This document shows, one piece after another, positions 11,026 through 19,916 of a stretch of DNA of 64,000 nucleotides. A program made the position numbers and the translations under genes. A model generated the notes under the pieces. The model ran no database searches. It was given only the letters and a program-made list of their open reading frames with translations, and was not told where the DNA came from. The DNA lies in contig JBBQUW010000014.1 in assembly GCA_038212095.1 (NCBI GenBank), forward strand, positions 1 to 64,000, given 5' to 3'. The stretch is from JAICYJ01 sp038212095. GTDB lineage: Bacteria; Actinomycetota; Thermoleophilia; Gaiellales; JAICJC01. Position 1 is the first letter of the stretch, and each line of letters begins with the position of its first letter.

Positions 11026-12194
11026 CAGGCGTTGCCTGTCGAGACGACGGAGCGGGGCGACACCAGCACGTCGTCGAACGCCGCCAGCAGGCGATCGGCC
11101 GTCTCGCGGTGGGCATTGGTTCCCATCATGCCGATCCGCCAGATCGGCGGCGCATCGGGCCCGAGTCCGCCGCCCACCTCGATGTTGTGCTCGCGCAGCA
11201 GCCGCGCCTGAATCTCCTTGCCGTCGACGCCCTCCGGGACACGCACCGCCGATAGCTGGGGCAGCTGCAGCTCGTCGTCGGCCAGCAGCTCGTAGCCCCG
11301 CTCGCGGATCCCGTTCTGCAGGTGCGTGCCGGCGTCGAAGTGCCGTTGCCAGCGCGACTCGAGACCCTCTTCCAGCGCCAGCCGCAGCCCCTCGTAGAGT
11401 GCGTAGTACTGGATGTTGGGTGTGGTGTGGTGATAGGTGGCCGGACGCTCGATCCAGTACTTGGCGAGCAGCTCGAAGTCGAAGCTGAACGGCACCGGCG
11501 TCGTACGGTGGGCGATCCGCTCCATCGCACGGGGCGAGAGCGAGACGGGTGAGATGCCGGGCGGCGCGCCCAGGCACTTCTGGCTGCAGGAGTAGCAGTA
11601 GTCGACGCCCCACCGCTCGGGCTCAAGCTCAATGCCGCCCAACGAGGTGACACAGTCGGCCATCAGCAGCGCATCGCCGCCGCGCATCTCTGCGGCCAGC
11701 TCGGCCAGGGGATGGGCGACGCCGGTCGAGGTCTCGGCATGCACGACGGCCACCAGCCGCGTCTCGGGATGGTGGGCGAGCTGCTCGAGGATCTGCTCAT
11801 TGGAGGCCGCCTTGCCGAACGGCGCGCGCACCTCGATCACGTTGACGCCCTGCCGGCGGGCGATCTCGATCATGCGGTTGCCGAAGAAGCCGCAGCTGCC
11901 GATGATCGCGGTCTCACCCGGCTCGACCAGGGAGGCGAGGCCGGCCTCCATGCCGGACGTGCCGCTGGCAGAGAGCGCGATGGTGAGGCCGTCGCTTCGC
12001 CGGTAGACGGCCTTCAGCAGCTCGACGAGGTCCTCCAGGATACGGTGGAACTCGGGATCGAGGTGGCCGAGCATGGGCAGCTGCATGGCGTCGAGTACAC
12101 GCGGATCGACGTTGGACGGACCAGGGCCGCACAGCAGCCTGGCGGGCGGATTCAGTGGTTCAAGCAGATCGGTCATCGAGTGATTGTCCACCAC
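11025..12194 (-). CDS. Serine/alanine-glyoxylate aminotransferase (class V)
   Basis: PLP enzyme that converts glyoxylate to glycine using serine or alanine. The 389-residue protein begins PPARLLCGPGPSNVDPRVL, has SASGTSGMEAG in the cofactor pocket, the HAETSTGV block, DCVTSLGG with the PLP Asp, and the Schiff-base Lys in CSQKCLGAPPG (about residue 204). It resembles AGXT-type enzymes. GTG 12194 or ATG 12176 may start it; a TAGCGT hexamer lies 11 bases before the GTG. It feeds on the product of the coupled malyl-CoA lyase, giving a glyoxylate-to-glycine module. Confidence 0.9.
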   Translation of the reverse strand: MVDNHSMTDLLEPLNPPARLLCGPGPSNVDPRVLDAMQLPMLGHLDPEFHRILEDLVELLKAVYRRSDGLTIALSASGTSGMEAGLASLVEPGETAIIGSCGFFGNRMIEIARRQGVNVIEVRAPFGKAASNEQILEQLAHHPETRLVAVVHAETSTGVAHPLAELAAEMRGGDALLMADCVTSLGGIELEPERWGVDYCYSCSQKCLGAPPGISPVSLSPRAMERIAHRTTPVPFSFDFELLAKYWIERPATYHHTTPNIQYYALYEGLRLALEEGLESRWQRHFDAGTHLQNGIRERGYELLADDELQLPQLSAVRVPEGVDGKEIQARLLREHNIEVGGGLGPDAPPIWRIGMMGTNAHRETADRLLAAFDDVLVSPRSVVSTGNA

Positions 12195-12358
12195 GTGGAG
12201 CTCGAACGCTAGTTAGGACCACGCCGCAAAGCTGAAACGTTCGCTTCACGGTGTCCCGTGCGAGCATCGATCCTGCAACTCCCCGGCGCCAATTCGTGGA
12301 GCCAACGCCCTGCGGTGTACGCGTGAACGAATCGTTGCGGCGCTGTGGCGGCTGGGCG
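12195..12358. other. Intergenic region upstream of the aminotransferase
   Basis: 164 bases between the GT2 stop and the minus-strand aminotransferase start. It holds a weak -10-like hexamer (TAGCGT, minus strand, 12206-12211) and an 11-base palindrome AACGAATCGTT near 12324-12334. No terminator-like hairpin followed by T residues is seen. Confidence 0.35.
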
Positions 12359-13411
12359 CTAGCGGAGCCAGGCGCGGACGAGCGCGTTCGCGAACCCCAG
12401 CCCGTAGCGGAAGTGGGCCGGCTTCTTGCTCGTCCCCGAGATGCGGGCCGTGATCGTGACCGGCACCTCGAGCGTCTTCAGGCCCTTCTTCGACGCCTCG
12501 ACGATGAACTCCGAGTTATGGAACTGATCCTGCCGAAACTCGAGCCCTCGCAGCGCCTGCGTGCGCACCGCCCGGTAGCCGCAGGCCGGGTCGGTCACCT
12601 TGCTCCATGTCAGCAGCGACAGCAGCTGCGCGAACAGCTTGATGCCGAGCTCCCGCGCGGCATGGCTGGGATCGGCGTCGCCCAGCACGCGCGAGCCTCC
12701 CACCACGTCCGCCTCGCCGTTCACGATCGGCGTCACCAGGCGCGACAGCTCTGATGGCTGGTGCTGGCCGTCGGCGTCCATCGTCGCCACCACCTCTGCG
12801 CCGGTGATCAGTGCCAGCCGGTACCCGGTACGCAGCGCCGCGCCCTGACCACGGTTCATCGGCAGCCGGATGGCAGCCGCGCCGGCCGCCCGCGCCGCCT
12901 CGGTCGTGCGGTCGCTCGAGCCGTCGTCGATCACGATCGCGTGCAGCGGCAGGTCGCAGACGCTGGGCGGCAGTGCCCCCAGCACGTGGTGGATGTTCTC
13001 CGCCTCGTTGTAGGCCGGGATCACGACCGCGATGCCTCCCGCGAACACCTCCGGGTGACCGAACTGCTCGAACTGCTCCAGCGCCAGGTTCTCGATCAAT
13101 CGGGTCAGGTCGCGCCGCGCCCGCTCCTGCCGTCCCGACAGCGTGTAGGCGAACAGGTAGAGGATGCCGACTGCCAGCACGGTCGCGCCCAGCACCTGGC
13201 CGCCGCCGCCGCGCTTGAACGAGAACTCGGCGAATCCCCACCCGATAACGCTCGGCGCAAGCGAGAGCACCAGCAGCGGCACCACGAACACGGCCAGCCG
13301 CACCATCAGGTCGCCGTTGCCGATGCGCCCGTTTCGGTAGCTGCGGATCGTCAGTACCGCGAATACCAGTGCCACCAGCAGTCCGGTGGTGCGAAGCGGT
13401 GTCAGCGGCAT
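12359..13411 (-). CDS. DUF2304-like membrane domain fused to a GT2 polyprenyl-phosphate sugar transferase
   Basis: A 350-residue protein. Residues 1-110 have three membrane segments and a charged GRQERARRDLTRLIENLA helix, as in the small DUF2304 proteins that usually stand beside DPM1-like enzymes. Residues 127-350 are a GT-A glycosyltransferase with VVIPAYNEAENI, VIDDGSSD and the metal motif DADGQH. Likely role: transfer of a sugar from a nucleotide donor to a polyprenyl phosphate at the inner membrane for later GT-C use. ATG overlaps the preceding GT-C-like gene (ATGA). Confidence 0.85.
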   Translation of the reverse strand: MPLTPLRTTGLLVALVFAVLTIRSYRNGRIGNGDLMVRLAVFVVPLLVLSLAPSVIGWGFAEFSFKRGGGGQVLGATVLAVGILYLFAYTLSGRQERARRDLTRLIENLALEQFEQFGHPEVFAGGIAVVIPAYNEAENIHHVLGALPPSVCDLPLHAIVIDDGSSDRTTEAARAAGAAAIRLPMNRGQGAALRTGYRLALITGAEVVATMDADGQHQPSELSRLVTPIVNGEADVVGGSRVLGDADPSHAARELGIKLFAQLLSLLTWSKVTDPACGYRAVRTQALRGLEFRQDQFHNSEFIVEASKKGLKTLEVPVTITARISGTSKKPAHFRYGLGFANALVRAWLR

Positions 13412-14745
13412 CAGGCGGGCTCCGGGTCGGGGTCGGATGGGCGCTCGCGCAGCGCGCCGAGCGCAACTGTAGCGCCCATCACCGCCATCACGGCAAGGCT
13501 GGGAGCGATGTGCAGATACAGCCGGTGGGCCGTCGCCTCCACGCTGTCGGCCTGGCCGGCTCGGTAGTGGGTGACGTAGGCGCCCAGCGTCAGCACCACG
13601 TTCGGCAGCGTCAGAGCGGCCATCATCCGCAGCGGCGTGTGCCACCACAGCGGCAGCGTCAGCGCGATCAGCCCCAGCACCAGCGGCCAGAAGAGACCCC
13701 AGTGGGCGGTCTCCGACAGGGTGCGGGCGACGTGGTCGACGATCCAGATCGGGTGCAGATAGATGGTCTTGAAATGGGAGCGGTTGGCGGGAATGTCGTG
13801 GATGCGCTGGAAGATCTGCCACGGCACGATGAAGATGGCGAACCAGCGCAGCCAGACGCCCACGCCCGGCGTGCGCCACGCCCGTCGCACCAGCAGCACC
13901 GCCACCAGCACCGCGGCGCAGGCCACCGTGCCCTCCAGCTTCGTCCACGCCGCCGCCCCGGCGGCGAAGCCCGAGAGCGCGGCGTACCGCGAGCCGCCGT
14001 CGAGCAGCCACAGGTAGGCGCCCAGCACGCACACCGTGACGTAGCTGGCCAGCACCAGATCCGCCAGACCGTTGGTCATCAGCGTCGCGAACTCCGGCGT
14101 CATCACCGCCAGCGCGATCGCGGCGGCGGCGGCGGCGGGCAGCATCACCAGCCGCAGCAGCCACCACATCACCAGCACCAGCGCGACGGCGAACAGCGCG
14201 GCCGGCAGCCGCAGCACGGCATCGTTGACGTGTCCGAGCACCAGCAGCACTGCGCCGTTGGTGTTGGACACCTCGAGCGGATAGAAGAGGTGCGGCCCGG
14301 ACAGCCGCGAGAAATCCAGACTGTGATCCTCGAGCACGGCCACGCCCTTCAGCCCCCACGCCTTGAGGAAGTCGATCGAGTCGATGCCGCCCAGCCGAAA
14401 CGCCTGCAGCATCCCGAAGCCGAGCGTCGCCACCACCGCCGCCAGCGGCAGCGCCGCCATCCACCCGCCCCGGCCGGGCAGGGGCGCCCGGTCGGCCGGC
14501 GCAGCTCCGCCCCGGCCGGCGAGCCGTACGGCGACGAACGCCAGCGCCAGCGTCCAGCGGTTGACGGGCAGCCCGGCGAACGCCACGCCCAGCATCGCCA
14601 GCGAGACCAGCGCCGTGCCGCACAGGTACGAGAGTCCGTGGCGCGCCCAGCGTCCGGGCCTGCTGCCGGCCACGCGCTGCGTCCACGGCCGGCCCGCCCA
14701 CACGAACAGCAGGCAGGTCGCGGCGGCCAGCAGCCAGTCCCTCAT
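13411..14745 (-). CDS. GT-C-like polytopic membrane protein
   Basis: About 444 residues with ten or more hydrophobic segments. An early loop DSIDFLKAWGLKGVAVLEDH carries acidic residues as in GT-C enzymes, which use polyprenyl-phosphate sugars outside the membrane. No exact family can be named. It is coupled by ATGA overlaps to the genes on both sides, so it belongs to one operon with sqdB and the GT2 fusion. A longer in-frame start at 14799 would run into the upstream gene; MRDWLL at 14745 is preferred because of the overlap. Confidence 0.75.
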   Translation of the reverse strand: MRDWLLAAATCLLFVWAGRPWTQRVAGSRPGRWARHGLSYLCGTALVSLAMLGVAFAGLPVNRWTLALAFVAVRLAGRGGAAPADRAPLPGRGGWMAALPLAAVVATLGFGMLQAFRLGGIDSIDFLKAWGLKGVAVLEDHSLDFSRLSGPHLFYPLEVSNTNGAVLLVLGHVNDAVLRLPAALFAVALVLVMWWLLRLVMLPAAAAAAIALAVMTPEFATLMTNGLADLVLASYVTVCVLGAYLWLLDGGSRYAALSGFAAGAAAWTKLEGTVACAAVLVAVLLVRRAWRTPGVGVWLRWFAIFIVPWQIFQRIHDIPANRSHFKTIYLHPIWIVDHVARTLSETAHWGLFWPLVLGLIALTLPLWWHTPLRMMAALTLPNVVLTLGAYVTHYRAGQADSVEATAHRLYLHIAPSLAVMAVMGATVALGALRERPSDPDPEPA

Positions 14746-15161
14746 CCGCTCAGCTCCAGCAGCCGGCCGCTGGGAGTGGACAGCAGCACCTGGTACCACG
14801 GCTGCGGCCCGCGCAGCGTGGCGGGGCGGGCGTCGGCGGTCACGATCACATAGCGCACCCCCGAGCGTTGGAGCGAGGCCTGGTCGAACGCGGTCGTCAC
14901 CTGGTGGCGCGGGTAGAGGAAGTAGCGGGCGTCGTCGGAGCGCACCGTGCTGGTGACGGCGTACTCGGCGCCAGAGGGGATCAGCCGGTCGGCTTGCTGC
15001 AGGAAGTCGCGCAAGGGGTGGACGACCGGCGTCGCCAGCTGGTCACGCGCATCGCGCACCATGAAGCCAGCCTGCGCCACCAGGCCGGCGATCAGCAGCG
15101 CGATCGCCAACCGAGCGAGGGCGACTACTTTGCCGGTTGGGCGACCGGCGCCTGGCGCCAC
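14742..15161 (-). CDS. Small single-pass membrane protein in the sqdB operon
   Basis: About 139 residues: one membrane helix (ARLAIALLIAGLVAQAGF) and a soluble extracytoplasmic part with YLYPRHQVTT-like segments (YFLYPRHQVTTAF) and a final beta-rich stretch. It begins either at GTG 15161, inside the end of sqdB, or at TTG 15110. The soluble part resembles C-terminal domains that end GT-C-like proteins, e.g. the YVIV-type ending seen in the protein at 16407-18440. It may be a detached domain of the neighbouring membrane protein; function unknown. Confidence 0.6.
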   Translation of the reverse strand: MAPGAGRPTGKVVALARLAIALLIAGLVAQAGFMVRDARDQLATPVVHPLRDFLQQADRLIPSGAEYAVTSTVRSDDARYFLYPRHQVTTAFDQASLQRSGVRYVIVTADARPATLRGPQPWYQVLLSTPSGRLLELSG

Positions 15162-16300
15162 TGCGTGCTCGGGTCGATGCCCTCGGCGATGATCCGGTGC
15201 TTGTGCCGCTCGACGCCGTGCAGCACGGACTCGATCAACGTCTCGGACAGCAGCGTCGGCTTGAGCCCGAGCGAGGGCAGCTTGGTGTGCACCGGGTTGT
15301 AGTAATGCTCCTCGAGCTCCACCCGCGGGTTGGGGACGTGCTCGACCGTCACCTCGACGCCCAGCTCGCCGCCGGCGTGGCGCACCTTCTCGGCCAGCTC
15401 GCCGACCGTGAACGATTCGGTGAACTGGTTGAACACGCGAAACTCTCCCGCCTCGGCGGGATTCTCGGCCGTCAGCTCGACGCACTTCAACGTGTCGACG
15501 ATGTTCAGGAACCCACGCGTCTGGCCGCCCGTGCCGTAGACCGACAGCGGATGGCCGATCATCGCCTGCACGCAGAAGCGGTTGAGCGCAGTGCCGAACG
15601 TCTGGTCGTAATCGAACCGCGTCATCAGCCGGTCGTCGAGCTTCGTCTCGTCCGTCTCGATGCCGTACACGACGCCCTGGTTGAGGTCGGTGGAGCGAAG
15701 ACCCCACACCCGGCAGGCGAAGTGGATGTTGGTCGAGTCGTGCACCTTCGAGCAGTGATACAGCGATCCGGGAAGCTTCGGGAACGGCAGCCGGTCGGTG
15801 CGGCCCTTGTGCTCGATATCGATGAAGCCCTCCTCGATATCGATGTTGGGCGTGCCGTACTCGCCCATCGTGCCGAGCTTGATCAGGTGCGCGTCGGCGA
15901 CGTGCTCGCGCATCGCCCACAGCAGCTTGAGCGTGCCGATCACGTTGGCCTGCTGGGTCAGCACGGCGTGATCGACGCTCTGCATCGAGAACGGCGCGCT
16001 GGGCTGCTCGCCGTAGTGGATGATCGTCTCGGGCTGAAAGTCGCGCACCACGTCGGCGATGAACGTGCCCTCTGAGATGTCTCCCACCTGGGACTCGATC
16101 ACGTTGCCTGATACCTGCTTCCAGGCGGCGATGCGGTCGGCGAGCGAGGCGATCGGCGTCAGCGAGTCGGTGCCGGCATCCTCGTGCCAGCGACGGCGAG
16201 CGAAGTTGTCCACCACCACCACCTCGTGGCCCGTGCCCGAAAATCGCAGCGCCGTCGGCCATCCGAGATAGCCGTCTCCGCCAAGAATCAGTACTCGCAT
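15125..16300 (-). CDS. sqdB: UDP-sulfoquinovose synthase SqdB
   Basis: Converts UDP-glucose and sulfite to UDP-sulfoquinovose, donor of the sulfonated sugar in sulfolipid or sulfoglycans. The 391-residue protein follows plant and cyanobacterial SqdB throughout: GGDGYLGWPTA, TLTPIASL-like block, HYGEQPSAPFSM, KLGTMGEYGTPNIDIEEG (catalytic Thr), YHCSK (Tyr/Lys, about 180-184), NIHFACRVWGLR, DLNQGVVYG, GTALNRFC, FNQFTE and NPRVELEEHYYN. An SD-like GGGAG precedes ATG 16300. It heads an operon of glycan-assembly genes, with no recognisable SqdX/SqdD beside it. Confidence 0.95.
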   Translation of the reverse strand: MRVLILGGDGYLGWPTALRFSGTGHEVVVVDNFARRRWHEDAGTDSLTPIASLADRIAAWKQVSGNVIESQVGDISEGTFIADVVRDFQPETIIHYGEQPSAPFSMQSVDHAVLTQQANVIGTLKLLWAMREHVADAHLIKLGTMGEYGTPNIDIEEGFIDIEHKGRTDRLPFPKLPGSLYHCSKVHDSTNIHFACRVWGLRSTDLNQGVVYGIETDETKLDDRLMTRFDYDQTFGTALNRFCVQAMIGHPLSVYGTGGQTRGFLNIVDTLKCVELTAENPAEAGEFRVFNQFTESFTVGELAEKVRHAGGELGVEVTVEHVPNPRVELEEHYYNPVHTKLPSLGLKPTLLSETLIESVLHGVERHKHRIIAEGIDPSTQWRQAPVAQPAK

Positions 16301-16391
16301 CCGCGTGCTCCCAGTGATTGGTTGAGCATGGTGACCGCCGACCGGCCGCCGGGGGCGGATTCTTCCACATGCTCGTCCGCTGCGGCGTCGA

Positions 16392-16397
16392 TAGACT
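16392..16397 (+). promoter_or_regulatory. Putative -10 element for the large membrane protein gene
   Basis: TAGACT lies nine bases before ATG 16407, in the 106-base spacer shared with divergent sqdB. Confidence 0.4.
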
Positions 16398-16406
16398 CCG
16401 GCGCCG

Positions 16407-18440
16407 ATGACCTCCCGAACGGAACCGGCGGTGTTGTTGGCCGCTCCCGCCGGCCTGATCGCCTCCCGACTGCTTGGGCTGGATGCGATCGCGGTCTGGT
16501 GCGCCTTCGCGGTCTGCGTGCTGCTGCCGGGATGGGGCGCGCTGCGGCTGCTGCGGGTGGAGCGCGAGCTGGGCCTGGCCGGGGCCGGTCCGGCCGCCAC
16601 CGCGCTGGGCCTGGCGGTGTGGACGCCGCCGCTTGCCGCCGCGTTCATCGTGCACCTGCCATTCGGCGCGCCGCTGGTGGTGGTGCTGGCGGCCGCGCTG
16701 GTGCTGTGCGGGCTGGCGATGACGCGGCCCTTGCTGCTTGACCGGGTGCCGTGGTGGGAGGTTGTGGCGGGAGCGGCGTCGGCGGGCGCGTTCGCGTTTC
16801 TGGCCTGGCGGATCTCGACCGGGATCGTGTCGGACGCGCTGTTCCACGTCGGCCGCATCCGCAAGATCGAGGATATTGGCTCGCTCTCGATCACCTCGAT
16901 CTCGTCCTACCAGCACGGCGCGCCGCACGCCGGCTACGCCTTTCCGCTCCTGCATGCGGCGTTCGCCGGCGTCGCCCGGGTGGCCGGCGTCGATCCCTCG
17001 CTGGCGTTCATCTACATGCTGCCGGTGTGCGCGTTGCTCGCGATGCTGGGTGCGTTCGCGTTCGCGCGTTCGATCAGCGGCTGGCGAACGGCCGGCTACC
17101 TGGCGGCGGCGCTGCTGGCCTGGGACCTCTGCTCGCTGCTGAATGGCTTGGTGATGCAGATCAACCAGCCGCCGGTGTTCGCCTTCTTCGTGCTGACGCC
17201 CGGGGCGCTGCTCCTGTTCGTTGCCGCGCTGCGTGGCTCGCGATCGGCGGCCTGGGGCGCGATGGCGGCCGTGGGTGTGATCTCGCTGGTGCATCCCACC
17301 TATGCGGTGCCGTGCCTGGCGATCGCCGCCGGCATCGCGGTCGGCTCGTGGCGGGCCCACATGCGGATGCCTCCGATCGCGCTCGAGGCGCTGGCGACCT
17401 CGGTCGTGGTCAGCGCACTGGTGGCCGCATGGATCTGGTGGGTGGCGATCGACGGCGGTCACCGCCGGTCGGTGATCACGCATGCGGACGAGTTCGTGCA
17501 CCGCGGCGCCCACGCCTACCTGATGTACCCATGGGCGCCGGTGTACGGGCGTGGGTACGTGCTCGTCGCGGTGCTCTCACTGGCGCTGCTGGTTCGATTC
17601 CGCGACCTGTTGCCGGCAGCCGGCGCGATGCTGGGGCTGCTGCTGTTGCTCCTTGTGCCGGGTGTGAACACGGCGGTGATCGCGGTCGTGGGGATGGGCC
17701 AGTTCCACCGCTTCTGGCAGGTGTTGCCGTGGCCGGAGGTGCTGGCGGTGGCGGCCTGCGTCGCCGCCCGCTGGCTGGGCATGCGGCGCGGACTGGCGGC
17801 CGCCGTGCTGCTGGCCGTGGTGCTCGACTGGCTGCGCGGCGATGCCGGCTTCTGGCGGCTTCCGACCAGCGTGCTGGTTGTGGCCGGCCTGATCGCGGTG
17901 GCGGTGGCGCTGGTGCCGCGTCCCCGCCGGATGGTCGACCAGGGCGCGTGGTGGATCGCGGCGGCGCTTGCGGCCGCGGTGCTGGTGGCGCCAATCCGCC
18001 ACGGTGGCCAGAGGGTCTACGACAGCGCCCGCGCCGGTCCCCACCGCACGCTGCGGGCCGATCTGGTGACGCAGTTGACGCCCGACGTGTCGCGCTTCTT
18101 CGACCGCCTGCACGGATCGCCGCCGGTCGTGCTGGGTGAGGAGCACCGCGTGTTCGAGCTGGTCGCCTACGCCAACGTGTACGCCGCTGCGCTGCCCGAG
18201 TCGCGGTCGCGCGCGGAGCCGAAGGTCAACACGACCGAGCGTTTGGCGGACGAGCGGCGGTTCTTCGACCCGGCGACGACGATCGCGGCTCGCAGCCAGA
18301 TCCTGCGGCACTGGAACGTGCGCTACGTCTTGGTCGACATGGTCGGCCAGGTCGCGATCGCGCCGGCCATCCTGTCCCAGCCCGGGCTGCAGATCGCCTA
18401 CCGCGGTCCGCGGTTCGCGATCCTGCGCGTCGCCCGGTAG
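16407..18440 (+). CDS. Large polytopic membrane protein, possible GT-C glycosyltransferase
   Basis: A 677-residue protein with about 12-14 hydrophobic segments through residue 560 and a soluble C-terminal domain (about 565-677; FDRLHGSPPVVLGEEHRVF, RYVLVDMVGQ). The periplasmic loop after the fourth segment (SDALFHVGRIRKIEDIG) places acidic and His residues as in GT-C enzymes that act on lipid-linked sugars. It is divergent from sqdB and its 3' end overlaps the flippase gene by 43 bases. A role in glycan transfer is inference from architecture and context. Confidence 0.7.
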   Translation: MTSRTEPAVLLAAPAGLIASRLLGLDAIAVWCAFAVCVLLPGWGALRLLRVERELGLAGAGPAATALGLAVWTPPLAAAFIVHLPFGAPLVVVLAAALVLCGLAMTRPLLLDRVPWWEVVAGAASAGAFAFLAWRISTGIVSDALFHVGRIRKIEDIGSLSITSISSYQHGAPHAGYAFPLLHAAFAGVARVAGVDPSLAFIYMLPVCALLAMLGAFAFARSISGWRTAGYLAAALLAWDLCSLLNGLVMQINQPPVFAFFVLTPGALLLFVAALRGSRSAAWGAMAAVGVISLVHPTYAVPCLAIAAGIAVGSWRAHMRMPPIALEALATSVVVSALVAAWIWWVAIDGGHRRSVITHADEFVHRGAHAYLMYPWAPVYGRGYVLVAVLSLALLVRFRDLLPAAGAMLGLLLLLLVPGVNTAVIAVVGMGQFHRFWQVLPWPEVLAVAACVAARWLGMRRGLAAAVLLAVVLDWLRGDAGFWRLPTSVLVVAGLIAVAVALVPRPRRMVDQGAWWIAAALAAAVLVAPIRHGGQRVYDSARAGPHRTLRADLVTQLTPDVSRFFDRLHGSPPVVLGEEHRVFELVAYANVYAAALPESRSRAEPKVNTTERLADERRFFDPATTIAARSQILRHWNVRYVLVDMVGQVAIAPAILSQPGLQIAYRGPRFAILRVAR

Positions 18441-19885
18441 AGCGCCTGCCGTTCGCCGGCCGGCAACGCCGACGGCAGCAGGACGAGGTACGCCGCGGTC
18501 GCGGCGAGTGCTGTTGCGAGCAGCCCGGCGTACCAGGGTGCGGAAGCGACCGCCGCGTGCGCGGCTAGGGCGGCCAGCGCGCAGGCCGCGGCGGGCAGCG
18601 CGAGGCGCAGGTACGCGCCGGTGTAGGGCTGGATGCCGACCAGCCTCGCCACCTGCCCCAGCCGCAGCAGGTTGACCGCCGAGAGCGCGATCGCCGACGA
18701 GATGGCGGCGCCCTCGATGCCGTAGGCAGACGAGAGCGGCGCCGCGAGTCCCACCAGCAGCGCGACGGCGAGCAGGTTGTCGAGCAGGTCGAGGCGCGTA
18801 CGGCCCACCATGATCAGAACGAACGCGACGCTGCCGGTGGCGACGTTCACCAGCTGCCCCGCCAGCAGGATGCGCAGCGCCTCCTCGCCGCCGGCGTAGC
18901 GCGGCCCGAACGCCGCCAGCACGTCGGCTGCGGCGACGAACAGCACGATCACCACCGGCATCGTCGCTGCCAGCGCCCAGCGAGTGGCGCTCTTGAACAG
19001 CGCGTCCAGACGTTCGTGCTGGCCGCGGGCATGGAGGTCGGCCGCGAACGGAGAGAACAGGAGGTTGACCGAGGTCAGGAACAGGAGCAGCACCTGCGAG
19101 ACGCGGCCGACCGCCGCGTACGTTCCGAGGTGGGCGCCGTCGACGTAGCCGCCCACCACCCACAGGTCGGCCCAAAACAGCGCCTGGGCGAGCAGCGCCG
19201 AGGGAGCGCGCGGGAAGCCGAAGCGCAGCGCCGCTTGTACCTGCTCGCGCCTCGCAGCGATGTCGCCGAAGTCCCGGCTGGTTCGCCGCCACAGCCATCG
19301 CGCGGCCGCCAGGCCGAGCAGCCAGGATCCGTCGTAGCACCACACGGTGGCGTCGGCCGAGCCGCCGGCGGCGAACGCAACCGCCGCCAGCGTGACCCAG
19401 GCCAGCGGCTGGCCGATCCAGAAGACCCACAACGTCGGCGCCATCGACTTGATCCCGCGGGTCGCGCCCAGGTAGACGTTGGTGGCGGCCGCGAACGGGA
19501 TCGAGGCGGCCGCGATCGCGATCTCGCGGTGTCCGGCCAGTCCGGCCACCGCTGCGATCGCTGCGGCGGCGAGGAGGCTGACGGCGGCGGCCACCGCGGT
19601 GCAGCGCTCGACCAGGCTGCGCACCGTGTCCGCGGAGCCGGAGCCGCGCGCGACCGCGACGTCGCGCACGGCCGAGAGATCCATGCCGAAGCGGCTGCCG
19701 GCGGCGGCCACGAACGCGACCTGCACGGCCACGGTCACCACGCCGAGTCCCTCGCGACCGAGGTGGCGGCCGATCAGCACCTGCACGCCGAACGCCGCCA
19801 TCACGCCGGCGCCCAGGCCGACCACGTTCAGGGCGGTGCCCGACAGCAGGGTGCGTTCGTCGCTCATCGGCTGAGTGTTCCCCAT
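18398..19885 (-). CDS. Polysaccharide flippase, Wzx/MATE-like (MOP superfamily)
   Basis: About 495 residues with 12-14 membrane helices and the N-terminal pattern of O-antigen/teichoic flippases (LLSGTALNVVGLGAGVMAAF, then GREGLGVVTVAVQVAF). Such proteins move polyprenyl-linked glycans across the cytoplasmic membrane. Two starts are possible, ATG 19885 or ATG 19867; neither has a decisive ribosome site. It lies downstream of the phosphodiesterase-like gene with a 31-base gap, so both may be one operon. Its 3' end overlaps the convergent membrane protein gene. Confidence 0.88.
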   Translation of the reverse strand: MGNTQPMSDERTLLSGTALNVVGLGAGVMAAFGVQVLIGRHLGREGLGVVTVAVQVAFVAAAGSRFGMDLSAVRDVAVARGSGSADTVRSLVERCTAVAAAVSLLAAAAIAAVAGLAGHREIAIAAASIPFAAATNVYLGATRGIKSMAPTLWVFWIGQPLAWVTLAAVAFAAGGSADATVWCYDGSWLLGLAAARWLWRRTSRDFGDIAARREQVQAALRFGFPRAPSALLAQALFWADLWVVGGYVDGAHLGTYAAVGRVSQVLLLFLTSVNLLFSPFAADLHARGQHERLDALFKSATRWALAATMPVVIVLFVAAADVLAAFGPRYAGGEEALRILLAGQLVNVATGSVAFVLIMVGRTRLDLLDNLLAVALLVGLAAPLSSAYGIEGAAISSAIALSAVNLLRLGQVARLVGIQPYTGAYLRLALPAAACALAALAAHAAVASAPWYAGLLATALAATAAYLVLLPSALPAGERQALYRATRRIANRGPR

Positions 19886-19916
19886 CGCCCGGCCGTCTCC
19901 CGCCTGCCGGCGGCGG

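Noticed and set aside
15210..17513. Long minus-strand frame of over 900 codons running from the small sqdB-operon gene back across sqdB and into the large membrane protein gene
   Set aside because: Only its last 140 codons read like a protein; the rest is out of frame with conserved genes.
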